Shown here: piece after piece, positions 16,944 through 25,874 of the stretch
Layout: the number at the start of each line of letters is the position of its first letter
How positions within the stretch are numbered: position 1 is the stretch's first letter
The notes under the pieces: model-generated
The model's database searches: none
What the model saw: the letters and a program-made list of their open reading frames with translations, nothing else
Told to the model about the DNA's origin: nothing
Made by a program: the position numbers and the translations under genes
Assembly (NCBI RefSeq): GCF_900114705.1
Contig: NZ_FOTW01000032.1
Coordinates: 1 to 64,000 of the forward strand
Reading direction: 5' to 3'
From: Rugamonas rubra
GTDB lineage: Bacteria > Pseudomonadota > Gammaproteobacteria > Burkholderiales > Burkholderiaceae_D
Length of the DNA: 64,000 nucleotides

Positions 16944-17339
16944 ATGATTTCGATCGACTTGAACGACATCGAGTTCACCGCCATCCGCGCCCAGGGGCCG
17001 GGCGGGCAGAACGTCAACAAGGTGTCGAACGCGGTGCAGATGCGCTTCAACATCGTGCAGTCCTCGCTGCCCGAGCACATCCGCGAGCGCCTGCTGGCGC
17101 TGCGCGACAACCGCATCACCAAGGACGGCGTGCTGGTGCTCAAGGCGCAGCAGTCGCGCAGCCAGGAGGCCAACAAGGAGGAGGCGCTGCGCCGCCTGCA
17201 GGAGCTGGTCGACGGCGTCGCCGTGCTGCCGCCGCCGCGCCGCGCCACCAAGCCTACGCGCGGCTCGCAGCGCCGCCGCCTCGACGGCAAGAGCCGCGAC
17301 AGCGAAACCAAGCAGTTGCGCGGCAAGGTCAGCTTGTAG
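16944..17339 (+). CDS. arfB: Alternative ribosome-rescue peptidyl-tRNA hydrolase ArfB
   Basis: This 131-residue protein has the release-factor GGQ motif in RAQGPGGQNVNKVSNAVQ near the N-terminus. It also has the long basic C-terminal tail (PPRRATKPTRGSQRRRLDGKSR) that ArfB inserts into the mRNA channel of stalled ribosomes. No codon-recognition domain is present. The ATG at 16944 (MISIDLNDIEF) is chosen over a TTG at 16938. Its 3' end overlaps the convergent FapA-like gene by 11 bases. Confidence 0.93.
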   Translation: MISIDLNDIEFTAIRAQGPGGQNVNKVSNAVQMRFNIVQSSLPEHIRERLLALRDNRITKDGVLVLKAQQSRSQEANKEEALRRLQELVDGVAVLPPPRRATKPTRGSQRRRLDGKSRDSETKQLRGKVSL

Positions 17340-19236
17340 CGGCGGCGTCGAGCGACCAGTCGAGCATGCCGCTGGCGCCGGCGAAGATCAGGGTCAGGCC
17401 CTTGTTGGCGGCGCGCAGCCTGGCGCGGATGTCCTTGGGCGCGCCGTCGTAGGCGGTGCCGGTGTCCGGGTTGAACACCATCGAGCGCACCAGCGTCTCG
17501 CCGGCGAACATCTGCACGCGGCAGCGCGAGCCGCCCTGCACGGCGGCGCGCTTGCGGCGCACCAGCTCCATCTGCTCGAACAACTGCTCGCGCTGCGCCT
17601 GCGCCGCCTTGGCGCTGAGCGACAGCTTGGCCACCGCCTTGAGCACCGGCCCGACCGCCGCCGCCATCTTGTGGAACAGCGGCTCCTGATCGGCCGTCAG
17701 CACCAGCTCGCGGCGGCGCAAACGGGTGGCCAGGGTCAGGTAGCTGCGCACCTCGGCCTGGCTGGTGAGCTGGTCGATCTCGGCCTGGTCGCGCTGCGCG
17801 GCGCGCTCGCACTGGGCCGCCTGCGCGCCCAGCTCGGCCAGCCGCTGCTCGTACTTGCTGGTGTCGGGCACCAGCGGGAACAGCAGCATCTCGCTCTGCT
17901 TGCGCGGGCCGGCGCGGCCGATCTCGATCTTGCGGGCGGCGATGGCGCAGCCCTCGGCCACCTTGATGAGCACCTCGTCGGCGATGATCTCGCAGTTGTT
18001 GGCCTCGCCGATCACCACCCGCGTGGCGGAGATGACGCAGCTCTCGGCGCGCGCCATCACCACCTCGCCCAGGCGGGTCTGCAGCACCGCGCCCGAGGCC
18101 ACGCCCTTGACGCGGATGTCGCCGGCGGCGTTGACGGCGCTGCCGCCGACCAGGTTGCGGTACAGGACGATGGTGCCGCCGCGCGACTGCAGCTTGCCGA
18201 ACACGTCGCCGTGGATGCTGATGTCGCCGCCCTCGACCAGGCGGCCGTCCTGCACCTCGCCGAACTCCTCGCACTCGCCCTTCAGGTCCAGGTTGCCGGT
18301 GGTGCGCGCGCTGACGCCGTCGCGGCTGATGATCTTCGGCCCGATCGACAATCGCTTGCTGGCCGGGTCGATGTTGAGGAAGCCCTCGACGCCGGAGACC
18401 AGGTATTCGCCGTCGGCCAGGTTCTCGATCACCGTGCCGGCGCCGGCCACGGTGTCGAGCTCGACGTCGCGCGGCAGCGGCGGTTCGATCAAAATGCCGG
18501 ACAGCTCGAAGCCGCGCCGTCCCGGCGCGCGCGGCACCTTGCGCAGCAGCTTGACGTTGGGTTTGACCTGGGGGAAGCGGTTCTGGAAGCTGTGCAGGTC
18601 GACCCGGCCGTCGGCCAGCTCGCGCGGCGCGTTGCTGCGGTGGATTTCGGCCGACACTTCGACGATGCTGGCGTCCTGCCCCGCCATGGCGTTGAGGCGG
18701 CGCGCCACGATGATGCGCGCCAGCCGGCCGGCGGCGATGACCTCCTTGACGGCCGCCGCGTCGATGCCGAAGCGGATGCCCTTGCCCCACATGTCGGCGA
18801 CGAACTCGTCGAAGTCCAGCTTGGCCGGCTGGGTTTGCAGCTCTGGCGCGCCCTCCAGGTAGACCGGCTCGAAATAGTACTCGGCCTCGCCGTTGACGAT
18901 CTTGACCGCCTTGTACAGCGCGCGGCGCAGGCTGACCAGCGGGGCGATGCGGTCGGCGAAGCGGACCGGCGCGGCGGCCGGCGCGCCAGCGGCCGCGGCC
19001 ACCTCCGCCGGCGGCGCGCCGGGCAGCGCGGCGGCGCAGTTGTACAGCGCCTTGAGGAAAACCGGGTAGTCGATGCCGACGAACATGGCGCCGGCCTGGA
19101 ACACGGCGTCGACGCCGGCCAGGCAGGCGCCGGTCGGCGCGCCGGCGGCGAAGTAGACGCCGTCCTCGCGCTCGACCACGGCGCAGGCCAGCTCCTCCTC
19201 CACAACTTGTTGCACCGCCTGCGCGTCGTTGGACAC
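17329..19236 (-). CDS. FapA/DUF342-family protein, paralogue 1
   Basis: This DUF342 (FapA) protein of about 635 residues has an N-terminal region with the conserved VDLHSFQNRFPQVKPN segment. A central repetitive beta-helix-like part rich in GD/GN turns (GDISIHGDVFGKLQSRGG, SAVNAAGDIRVKG) is followed by a coiled-coil C-terminus with LAELGAQAAQCERAAQ. The family is described as polymer-forming or cell-envelope associated, and its function is not settled. A GTG at 19236 with GGGGAG six bases upstream is the best start; a TTG at 19248 is the alternative. It is a tandem paralogue of the gene at 19462-21372, with about 225 bp between them. Confidence 0.85.
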   Translation of the reverse strand: MSNDAQAVQQVVEEELACAVVEREDGVYFAAGAPTGACLAGVDAVFQAGAMFVGIDYPVFLKALYNCAAALPGAPPAEVAAAAGAPAAAPVRFADRIAPLVSLRRALYKAVKIVNGEAEYYFEPVYLEGAPELQTQPAKLDFDEFVADMWGKGIRFGIDAAAVKEVIAAGRLARIIVARRLNAMAGQDASIVEVSAEIHRSNAPRELADGRVDLHSFQNRFPQVKPNVKLLRKVPRAPGRRGFELSGILIEPPLPRDVELDTVAGAGTVIENLADGEYLVSGVEGFLNIDPASKRLSIGPKIISRDGVSARTTGNLDLKGECEEFGEVQDGRLVEGGDISIHGDVFGKLQSRGGTIVLYRNLVGGSAVNAAGDIRVKGVASGAVLQTRLGEVVMARAESCVISATRVVIGEANNCEIIADEVLIKVAEGCAIAARKIEIGRAGPRKQSEMLLFPLVPDTSKYEQRLAELGAQAAQCERAAQRDQAEIDQLTSQAEVRSYLTLATRLRRRELVLTADQEPLFHKMAAAVGPVLKAVAKLSLSAKAAQAQREQLFEQMELVRRKRAAVQGGSRCRVQMFAGETLVRSMVFNPDTGTAYDGAPKDIRARLRAANKGLTLIFAGASGMLDWSLDAAATS

Positions 19237-19461
19237 CGTTCTCCCCAATGCTCTTGTCGTCGGCGCGCGCCGGCGCGGCCGGCGGGTTCACCTGATGTAA
19301 TATTTTAAAAGGGTAACATGAAGCGGCGGCCGCCCGACGGCGGCGCCGCCCGGCACCGAAAATATGATGCGTAGAGCAATCATTTTTGCATCTTAACAAC
19401 AAGCGGCGCGCTTGACCAGCGCCGGCGGGGGCCGATCAGCGCCGATCGGCGCCGCACGGCG

Positions 19462-21372
19462 CTACTCGGCGTCGGCGTCCAGATGCCAGTCGAAGCCGCC
19501 GCTGCTGCCCGAGAACAGCGTCTTGCCGGCGCCGCCGGTGCCGCGCAGGCGGTGCTGGATGTCCTTGGCCGGCAGCAGGTACAGCGGGCCGTGGTCGGCG
19601 TGGAAGGGCATGGTGCGCACCAACACGTCGCCGCTGACCATGTGCAGGCCGCAGCGGGCCCGCCCGGCCGCCGCGCGGCGCTGCTCGCGCAGGCGCTCGC
19701 GCTCGCCGCTGGCCAGGTTGAACGCCGTCTCGTGGATCTGCCGCTCGTGGGTCAAGCGGCTCAGCTCCTGCAGCTCGGCGCCGACGGCGCTGGCGATCTT
19801 GCGCAGGAACTGGCCCTGCTCCGGCGTCAAGGTCAGCTCGTGGGTGCGCAGCTTGGCCGCCAGCGCCAGGTAGCGGCGCACGTCGGGCAGCAGCGAGATG
19901 CGCTCGATCTCCTGCTGCAGCGGGACCATCGCCTGCTGCTGCGCGGCGCGCCGGGCGTCCAGCTCGGCCAGCTGCTGGTCGAAGTGGCCGACGTCGCGCA
20001 CCAGCACGTGGATCAGCATCTCGATGCGCTTGCGCGGCCCGGCGCTCTCGATCTCGACGTTGTGGCCGGCGATGGCGCAGCCCTCGGCCAGCGCGATGAC
20101 CACCTCGTCGGCGACGATCTCGCAGTTGCTGGCCGAGTCGATCACCACCCGGCTGGCGGCGATCACGCAATTCTCCGCCCGCGCCAGGGTGATCACGCCG
20201 CTGCGCGTCTGCAGCACGGCGCTGGAGGCGACGCCCTTGACCTCGATGTTGCCGGCGACGTTGTGCACGCTGCCGCCGACCAGGTTGGCGTTGAGCGCGA
20301 CGTGGCCGCCGCGCGAGTTGATGTTGCCGTAGACGTTGCCGTGCACGGTGATGTCGCCGCCGCTCACCTCGCGCTGCTCCTGCACGTCGCCAAACTCCTC
20401 GTAGGCGCCGGCCAGCTCCAGGTTGCCGGTGGTGCGCCCGCTGACGCCGTCCATGCTAACGATCTTGTCGTTGACCGAGATGCTGTGCGACTTCGGATCG
20501 ACGTTCAAAAAACCGTCCTGGGTGGCGACCAGGTACTCGCCGTCGGGCTTGCGCTCGACCACGGTGCCGGCGCCGGCCAGGTGGGCCAGCTCGAGGTCGC
20601 GCGGCGGCTGCGGCGCCAGCGGCCCGCCGCCCAGCTCGTAGCCGGGACTGCCGGCCTGGGCCGGCTGCTTCTTCAGCAGGCGCATGTTCTTCTTGATCTG
20701 CGGGAAGCGGTTCTGGAAGCTGAGCAGGTCGACCCGGCCGTCGGCGCGGGCGCGCGGCGCGTCGCTGCGGTGCAGGTCCTGCGACACCTCGACCACCATG
20801 GCGTCGATGCCGGGGCTGGCGTCGCGCTGGCGCGCCACGGTGATGCGCTCGGACTTGGCGGCGGCGATGGCGGCCTTGACGGCGGCGAAGTCGACGCCGA
20901 AGCGGATGCCCTTGAGCCACAACTCGGCGACGAACTCGTCGGGGTCGAGGCGGGCCGGGCGCTCGGGGATGACGGTGCCGTCGGGCAGCACCATCTCCTC
21001 GAAGAACAGCTGCTCGAAGAAGTACTCGGCGCTGTCGCGGTGGTTCTTCGGCGCCTTGTACAGCGCGCGCCGCTGCGCCTCGAAGGGCACGATGGCGGTG
21101 GCGAAATGGACGGCCTGGCCGGCGCCGGCAGTTGCAGGCGGCGATGGTGGCGGAGGTGGCGGATACAGCGCGGCCTGCAGCGCGGCGTAGTCGAGGCCGG
21201 CAAAATAGGCGCCCGACTGGAACACCTGGTTGACCGCCGCCTGCAGCGCGGCGGCGCCGACGCCGGGGGCGAAATACACGCCGTCCGGACGGGTCAGCAA
21301 GGCGGCCGGCACTTCCGCCACGGACGACGCGGCGGCGGCGACGGGCGCCGCCCCGGCGAGATCTGATGCCAC
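19462..21372 (-). CDS. FapA/DUF342-family protein, paralogue 2
   Basis: This 636-residue protein is collinear with paralogue 1, with shared blocks such as GRVDLLSFQNRFPQIKKN, GDITVHGNVYGNINSRGG and AENCVIAASRVVID. An Ala/Pro-rich insertion near residue 70 (YPPPPPPSPPATAG) is unique to this copy. The GTG at 21372 is supported by a GAGAGGAAC ribosome-binding site. The pair arose by tandem duplication followed by clear divergence. Separate promoters are possible because about 225 bp separate the genes. Confidence 0.85.
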   Translation of the reverse strand: MASDLAGAAPVAAAASSVAEVPAALLTRPDGVYFAPGVGAAALQAAVNQVFQSGAYFAGLDYAALQAALYPPPPPPSPPATAGAGQAVHFATAIVPFEAQRRALYKAPKNHRDSAEYFFEQLFFEEMVLPDGTVIPERPARLDPDEFVAELWLKGIRFGVDFAAVKAAIAAAKSERITVARQRDASPGIDAMVVEVSQDLHRSDAPRARADGRVDLLSFQNRFPQIKKNMRLLKKQPAQAGSPGYELGGGPLAPQPPRDLELAHLAGAGTVVERKPDGEYLVATQDGFLNVDPKSHSISVNDKIVSMDGVSGRTTGNLELAGAYEEFGDVQEQREVSGGDITVHGNVYGNINSRGGHVALNANLVGGSVHNVAGNIEVKGVASSAVLQTRSGVITLARAENCVIAASRVVIDSASNCEIVADEVVIALAEGCAIAGHNVEIESAGPRKRIEMLIHVLVRDVGHFDQQLAELDARRAAQQQAMVPLQQEIERISLLPDVRRYLALAAKLRTHELTLTPEQGQFLRKIASAVGAELQELSRLTHERQIHETAFNLASGERERLREQRRAAAGRARCGLHMVSGDVLVRTMPFHADHGPLYLLPAKDIQHRLRGTGGAGKTLFSGSSGGFDWHLDADAE

Positions 21373-21545
21373 GGTGTTCCTCTCCAGATGCGCCCCGGCG
21401 CCGGCGGAGGGAGCGGTCGGCGGACAGTGCTTACGTTATCGAAAAGTCAAGCATACACGGGCCGCGCGCGCGCAACCTTTCATTCCCAAAATTAATATTA
21501 CACTTAGAGGAAGGAAATTTGCGGAAAATTACCAAAACGTCCACG

Positions 21546-21572
21546 CAAAAAGAAAGCCGCCTTGCGGCGGCT
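21546..21572 (-). terminator. Rho-independent terminator of the small exported-protein gene
   Basis: On the minus strand, GCCGCC-GCAA-GGCGGC forms a stable GNRA-type hairpin followed by TTTCTTTTT. It begins 4 bases after the stop codon of the gene at 21576-21953. Confidence 0.85.
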
Positions 21573-21575
21573 CAA

Positions 21576-21953
21576 TTAACGCCGGGGCGGCGTCGCGTAA
21601 AGGTCCTGCCCCACCTCGTTGATCTGGCGTCGCAGGTCGCGCCGCTCGTCCGGCGTCAGGCGGCCGACGCGGCGGTTGATCTCGGCGTTGTGGCTGGCGT
21701 CCTGCAAGGCGCGGCGCTGCTCCTCGGCGCGCGCCTCGTAGCTGCGCGGATCGAGCTGGCGCGGGTCGCGCGCCGGCTGGCTGCGCTGGTCGCGCTGGTC
21801 GCGCGGCGCGTCGCGGCCCTGCTGGTCGCTGAAACCCTCGGCCAACGCGGCGCCGCTCAACAAGCTGGCGCCGACGGCCAGCGCGACCATGGAATATCGA
21901 ACGCAAAAAGATGCGCTTGCTGCCGCGTGATTTTTTTTGTGGTCGATGCGCAT
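21576..21953 (-). CDS. Small exported protein of unknown function
   Basis: This 125-residue protein has a signal peptide: a basic N-terminus, the hydrophobic core YSMVALAVGASLLSGAALA, and cleavage probably after ALA (about residue 38). The mature part is highly charged, rich in Arg/Asp/Gln (DQQGRDAPRDQRDQRSQPARD). It ends with a conserved-looking segment GRLTPDERRDLRRQINEVGQDLY, which resembles the LTPxER motifs of periplasmic adaptor-like proteins. The ATG is preceded by AGAGGAAC. It is divergent from ompR and shares its upstream region. I do not recognise a named family. Confidence 0.75.
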   Translation of the reverse strand: MRIDHKKNHAAASASFCVRYSMVALAVGASLLSGAALAEGFSDQQGRDAPRDQRDQRSQPARDPRQLDPRSYEARAEEQRRALQDASHNAEINRRVGRLTPDERRDLRRQINEVGQDLYATPPRR

Positions 21954-22021
21954 GGTGTTCCTCTTCGTGAAACCGGTAAAGCCGAAAGCCTGAAATGAAT
22001 CTATGTCTGGAGTGTATGATG

Positions 22022-22055
22022 CTTTACCCGCCCTAGTAAGTCGGATTGGGTAAAG
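22022..22055. promoter_or_regulatory. Inverted repeat in the ompR divergent promoter region
   Basis: CTTTACCC at 22022-22029 and its exact complement GGGTAAAG at 22048-22055 are separated by 18 bp. The right arm adjoins the OmpR-like 10-mers. It could be an operator serving both divergent genes. Confidence 0.4.
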
Positions 22056-22084
22056 TTTGTAACACTTTGTAATGGCTTGTCACA
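22055..22084 (+). promoter_or_regulatory. Three tandem OmpR-box-like 10-mers upstream of ompR
   Basis: GTTTGTAACA, CTTTGTAATG and GCTTGTCACA follow each other at an exact 10-bp period, about 65-95 bases before the ompR start. The E. coli OmpR site also consists of tandem 10-bp half-sites containing TTTGTAAC. Autoregulation of ompR-envZ is the inference. Confidence 0.5.
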
Positions 22085-22149
22085 GACGTTTTCGTACGAC
22101 GAATATGACGTTACCATAGCACCATGAATATGACAAATCTGGCTCGCCA

Positions 22150-22917
22150 ATGACCACCTCGACCACCGAATCCGGCAACACTACCGTTAACCAGAATGGC
22201 CACCAGGCCAAGATTATGGTAGTCGACGACGACGTCCGCCTGCGCGACCTGCTGCGCCGCTACCTGACCGAACAGGGCTTCAACGTCTTCACCGCCGAGA
22301 ACGCGACGGCGATGAACAAGCTGTGGCTGCGCGAGCGCTACGACCTGCTGGTGCTCGACCTGATGCTGCCCGGCGAGGACGGCCTGTCGATCTGCCGCCG
22401 CCTGCGCGGCGCCGGCGACCAGACGCCGATCATCATGCTGACCGCCAAAGGCGAGGACGTCGACCGCATCGTCGGCCTGGAGATGGGCGCCGACGACTAC
22501 CTGCCCAAGCCGTTCAACCCGCGCGAGCTGGTGGCGCGCATCGGCGCCGTGTTGCGCCGCAAGGGCCCGGACGAGATCCCCGGCGCGCCGTCGGAGACGC
22601 CGCAATCCTTCGAGTTCGGCCAGTTCGTGCTCGACCTGGGCACGCGCACGCTGAAGAAGGCCGGCGAGACGGTGCCGCTGACCACCGGCGAGTTCTCGGT
22701 GCTGAAGGTGTTCGCCCGCCACGCCCGCCAACCGCTGTCGCGCGAGAAGCTGATGGAGCTGGCGCGCGGCCGCGAATACGAGGTGTTCGACCGCAGCCTG
22801 GACGTGCAGATCTCGCGCCTGCGCAAGCTGATCGAGCCGGACCCTTCCAGCCCGCTGTACATCCAGACCGTCTGGGGCCTGGGCTATGTGTTCATCCCGG
22901 AAGGCCAGCCGCGCTAA
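22150..22917 (+). CDS. ompR: Two-component response regulator OmpR
   Basis: This 255-residue protein has an N-terminal receiver domain: acidic patch VDDD, phospho-acceptor Asp in LLVLDLMLPGEDG, and a conserved Lys in DDYLPKPFNPRELVARI. A C-terminal winged-helix DNA-binding domain (LTTGEFSVLKVFARH ... IQTVWGLGYVF) follows. The match to OmpR is strong over the whole length. It is followed after 7 bases by the EnvZ-type kinase. It is expected to respond to envelope or osmotic conditions and control porin and surface genes. Confidence 0.93.
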   Translation: MTTSTTESGNTTVNQNGHQAKIMVVDDDVRLRDLLRRYLTEQGFNVFTAENATAMNKLWLRERYDLLVLDLMLPGEDGLSICRRLRGAGDQTPIIMLTAKGEDVDRIVGLEMGADDYLPKPFNPRELVARIGAVLRRKGPDEIPGAPSETPQSFEFGQFVLDLGTRTLKKAGETVPLTTGEFSVLKVFARHARQPLSREKLMELARGREYEVFDRSLDVQISRLRKLIEPDPSSPLYIQTVWGLGYVFIPEGQPR

Positions 22918-22924
22918 GCACTGG

Positions 22925-24283
22925 ATGAGAGTTCCCCACTTTTCGCGTTTCGGCCGCTTCAGCAGCGGCCTGTTCTGGCGCACCTTCTTTCTGCTCGGCG
23001 CCCTGACGACGGTGAGCATGGCGGCCTGGGTCGGCATGATCAGCGTGGTGCAGCGCGAGCCGCAGGTGCAGCAGATCTCGGCCCAGGTGATCTCGGTGGT
23101 CACCATCACCCACGCCGCGCTGACCCACTCGGCGCCCGAGCTGCGCCGCGAGCTGCTGTTCGACCTGGTCTCCAACGAAGGCATCCGCGTCTTCCCGCTG
23201 GAGGACGACGACAAGGTCGAGCCGGCGCCGGACAATGCGCTGATGCCCGACATCGAGGCGCTGGTCAAGGCCAAGCTGGGCGCCGACACGCGCTTCTCGG
23301 CCGAGGTCAACGGCGTGGCCGGCTTCTGGGTCAGCTTCAAGATCGACGACGACCAGTATTGGCTGATGCTCGAGCGCGAGCGCATCCGCGGCCTGACCGG
23401 CGTACAGTGGCTGGGCTGGGCCAGCCTGGTGTCGCTGCTGTCGCTGCTGGGCGCGGCGCTGATCTCCAGCCTGATCAACCTGCCGCTGGCGCGCCTGACG
23501 GTGGCCGCGCGCGCCATCGCCCAGGGCAAACGCCCTGCTCCGCTGCCGGAAAAGGGGCCGATGGAGATCATCGAGGCCAACCGCAGCTTCAACCAGATGG
23601 TCGAGGACTTGCAGCAGGTCGAGTCGGACCGCGCGGTGATCCTGGCCGGCATCTCGCACGACCTGCGCACGCCGCTGGCGCGCATGCAACTGGAGGTGGA
23701 GATGGCCCACCTGTCCGACGAGGCGCGCGAGGGCATCCAGTCCGACATCGGCCAGATGGACGCCATCATCGGCCAGTTCCTCGACTACGCCAAACCGACC
23801 GAGGCGTCCAGCTTCATCGACGTCGACATCGGCACCCTGCTGGCCGACACCGCCCGCGAGGCCGAGCGCCTGCCGGACGTGCGCATCAGCACCGACATCG
23901 CCGAGCGCGCCCACGTGATGGGCAACGCCACCGACCTCAAGCGGGTGCTCAACAACCTGATCGAGAACGCCCGCCGCTATGGCAAGACGGCCGACACCGA
24001 CGTGGCCGAGATCGACATCAAGTGCAGCGTCAAGGGCATGCCCACGGCCAGGCGCGTCGTCATCGAGGTGCAGGACCACGGCAGCGGCGTGCCGCCCGAG
24101 CAGATCGAGCAGCTGCTCAAGCCCTTCACCCGGCTCGACACGGCGCGCGGCCAGGCCAACGGCGCCGGCCTCGGCCTGGCCATCGTCGAGCGCGTGCTGC
24201 TGCGCCACGGCGCCGAACTGCACGTGCGCAACCGCGACGGCGGCGGTCTGCTGATCCAAATCGTCATGCGCGCGCTGGCTTGA
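22925..24283 (+). CDS. envZ: Sensor histidine kinase EnvZ
   Basis: This 452-residue membrane kinase has a transmembrane segment at about 20-40 (FFLLGALTTVSMAAWVGMI), a periplasmic loop of about 130 residues and a second membrane segment (LGWASLVSLLSLLGAALISSLI). A HAMP region, the H-box AGISHDLRTPLARMQLE, an N-box (NNLIENARRYGK) and G-boxes (DHGSGVPPEQ, GAGLGLAIVER) follow. It is the partner of OmpR in the same operon. The ATG at 22925 is used because the homology starts there. Confidence 0.92.
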   Translation: MRVPHFSRFGRFSSGLFWRTFFLLGALTTVSMAAWVGMISVVQREPQVQQISAQVISVVTITHAALTHSAPELRRELLFDLVSNEGIRVFPLEDDDKVEPAPDNALMPDIEALVKAKLGADTRFSAEVNGVAGFWVSFKIDDDQYWLMLERERIRGLTGVQWLGWASLVSLLSLLGAALISSLINLPLARLTVAARAIAQGKRPAPLPEKGPMEIIEANRSFNQMVEDLQQVESDRAVILAGISHDLRTPLARMQLEVEMAHLSDEAREGIQSDIGQMDAIIGQFLDYAKPTEASSFIDVDIGTLLADTAREAERLPDVRISTDIAERAHVMGNATDLKRVLNNLIENARRYGKTADTDVAEIDIKCSVKGMPTARRVVIEVQDHGSGVPPEQIEQLLKPFTRLDTARGQANGAGLGLAIVERVLLRHGAELHVRNRDGGGLLIQIVMRALA

Positions 24284-24312
24284 GCCGGCCGCGCCGCCCC
24301 GCCCCGTTAGCG

Positions 24313-25251
24313 ATGTTGTCCGCCATGTCCATGAATCCACCGCGCCGACGCGCGCCGCCCGCCCGGCGTGCCGACCGCCACCTTTCGCTGCTGGCGGCCA
24401 TCGGCCTGCTGGCCGGCTTTGCCGGCGCGGCCGGAGCCGTTGGCGCGGCAGGTGTAGCCGTTCCCGCCGATGCGGCCGGCACCGTCGCTTCCGCTGCCAG
24501 GAGCGCGACCGCTGCGGCCGCGAAGACAGGCGGACCAGCCGGCGCGCCGCTCGCCAGCCGCGCGCCCAGCGCCGCCGAGGCGGACTCGTTCGCCGCCTTC
24601 CACCACGCGCTGTTTCCGGACGCCGCGCCGCCCAGCCCGCGATGGCGCATCAGCCGCGCCAAGGGGCAGCGCCGCTGGCAAGTGGTGGCCGAGCTGGACT
24701 CGACGCCGGAACCGGCCAGGGCCGGCCTGTGCCGCCTGCAAAGAAGCAGCTTCCACTACGATGAACGGGCGCGCAAGGACCAGCGCTGGAGCGCCGGCGA
24801 CGGCGGCGCGGCATCGGCGTCAAGTTCGGCTGCGAACTCGACATCGACGTCGGCTTCGGCTTCGGCTTCGGCTTCGGCTTCGGCTTCGAGTTTGACTTAT
24901 GTGTGGCTGGCTCGCGGCGCCGTTTGCACCACGCCGCAGCCCGGCCAGCCCGGCCAGCCGGCGCTGCTGCTGCCGACGCTGTCGGACGCCGCCGCCGTCG
25001 CCCTGCTGCGCGGCCAGGCCGAACTGCTGACGCGCGCCCGCCTCCTCTTCGCCGGCAACACCTCCTGCGCCCGCCTGCGCGCGCTCGACTTCACGCTGCA
25101 GGCGCTGGGACCGGCGCCGGCCGGCGCGGCTGGCGGCGGCGCCATGTACGAGCTGCGCTACCGCAGCGACCGCGGCAACGAGGCCCGGGTCGCCGTGCGC
25201 CAGCACCGCGCCGAGCTGACCGCCTGGAACGTCAGTTGCCCGGCGCCGTGA
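24313..25251 (+). CDS. Exported low-complexity protein of unknown function
   Basis: This protein of about 312 residues has a basic N-terminus followed by a hydrophobic Ala/Gly-rich segment (LLAAIGLLAGFAGAAGAVGAAG), consistent with a signal peptide. Near the middle is a serine-alanine tract (SASASASASASA) encoded by a hexanucleotide repeat. The rest has conserved-looking Trp/Cys positions (ARAGLCRLQR, GNTSCARLRALDFTL, AWNVSCPAP), with cysteines that could form disulphides in the periplasm. It starts 30 bp after envZ and ends overlapping the convergent Imm26-like gene by about 20 bases. No family recognised. Confidence 0.6.
   Translation: MLSAMSMNPPRRRAPPARRADRHLSLLAAIGLLAGFAGAAGAVGAAGVAVPADAAGTVASAARSATAAAAKTGGPAGAPLASRAPSAAEADSFAAFHHALFPDAAPPSPRWRISRAKGQRRWQVVAELDSTPEPARAGLCRLQRSSFHYDERARKDQRWSAGDGGAASASSSAANSTSTSASASASASASASSLTYVWLARGAVCTTPQPGQPGQPALLLPTLSDAAAVALLRGQAELLTRARLLFAGNTSCARLRALDFTLQALGPAPAGAAGGGAMYELRYRSDRGNEARVAVRQHRAELTAWNVSCPAP
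24851..24886 (+). repeat. Hexanucleotide microsatellite (CGGCTT)x6 inside a coding region
   Basis: Six perfect tandem copies encode an alternating Ser-Ala stretch. Because the unit is six bases, copy-number change would alter length without a frameshift. Confidence 0.9.
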
Positions 25252-25795
25252 CGGCCGGATAACTACCCTGCCCCGGCCCCTCGTGCGCCTCGAGCGCCCG
25301 GCGCGCTCCAGGCAAGGCGTGGGCATTGGGCGGCATGGCGCCCAACAAGCGGCTCAACAGCAGCTCGGTCGAGCCGAAGCCATACAGCGAATCGGAATCC
25401 AAGCCCCCGGTGTCGTAGGGCGCCGACTCCTCCCGCTCGGGGCGACTGGGATCGCTATCCAAATAGGTGACGCGCCAGGCCCGGTGCAACTGCTCGGCGC
25501 GACGCAGAAAGGGCGGCATCGGCCAGGCGGCCGGCTGCCAGTCGGCCACGCTGCCCAGCACCGGCCAGCGGCCGCTGGCCAGGCCCATGTCGCCGACACG
25601 CAGCACCTTGAGCGCGTCGGCCGGGGTCAACTCGGCCAGCTCGGCCAGCGCCGGCGGCGCCGCCCGCTTCGGCCCGAACAAGTACGCCAGCATGATCTTG
25701 CCGCTGGGCGCCAAGCGCGCCGCCAGTCCGCTGGCGTAGCCGCCGTCGCACAGCGGCACGGCGAACCAGCTTCCCTCGTGATATGGCTGTTTCAT
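25232..25795 (-). CDS. Imm26-family immunity-like protein
   Basis: This 187-residue protein begins YHEGSWFAVPLCDGGYASGLAAR, with LAYLFGPKRAAPPAL, VGDMGLASGRWPVLG and WPMPPFLRR further on, and a C-terminal GFGSTELLLSRLL. This pattern is typical of the Imm26 family, which provides immunity to polymorphic toxins in contact-dependent competition. No toxin gene is adjacent, so it is either an orphan immunity gene or has another role. The ATG at 25795 starts MKQPYHEG. Confidence 0.75.
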   Translation of the reverse strand: MKQPYHEGSWFAVPLCDGGYASGLAARLAPSGKIMLAYLFGPKRAAPPALAELAELTPADALKVLRVGDMGLASGRWPVLGSVADWQPAAWPMPPFLRRAEQLHRAWRVTYLDSDPSRPEREESAPYDTGGLDSDSLYGFGSTELLLSRLLGAMPPNAHALPGARRALEAHEGPGQGSYPAVTAPGN

Positions 25796-25874
25796 GCATT
25801 CCCTCCTCAATACGGCACACTGCCGGGCCGGACCCGATCACCGCCGCGCGCACCGCGACGTGCGCGCCGTGGCG

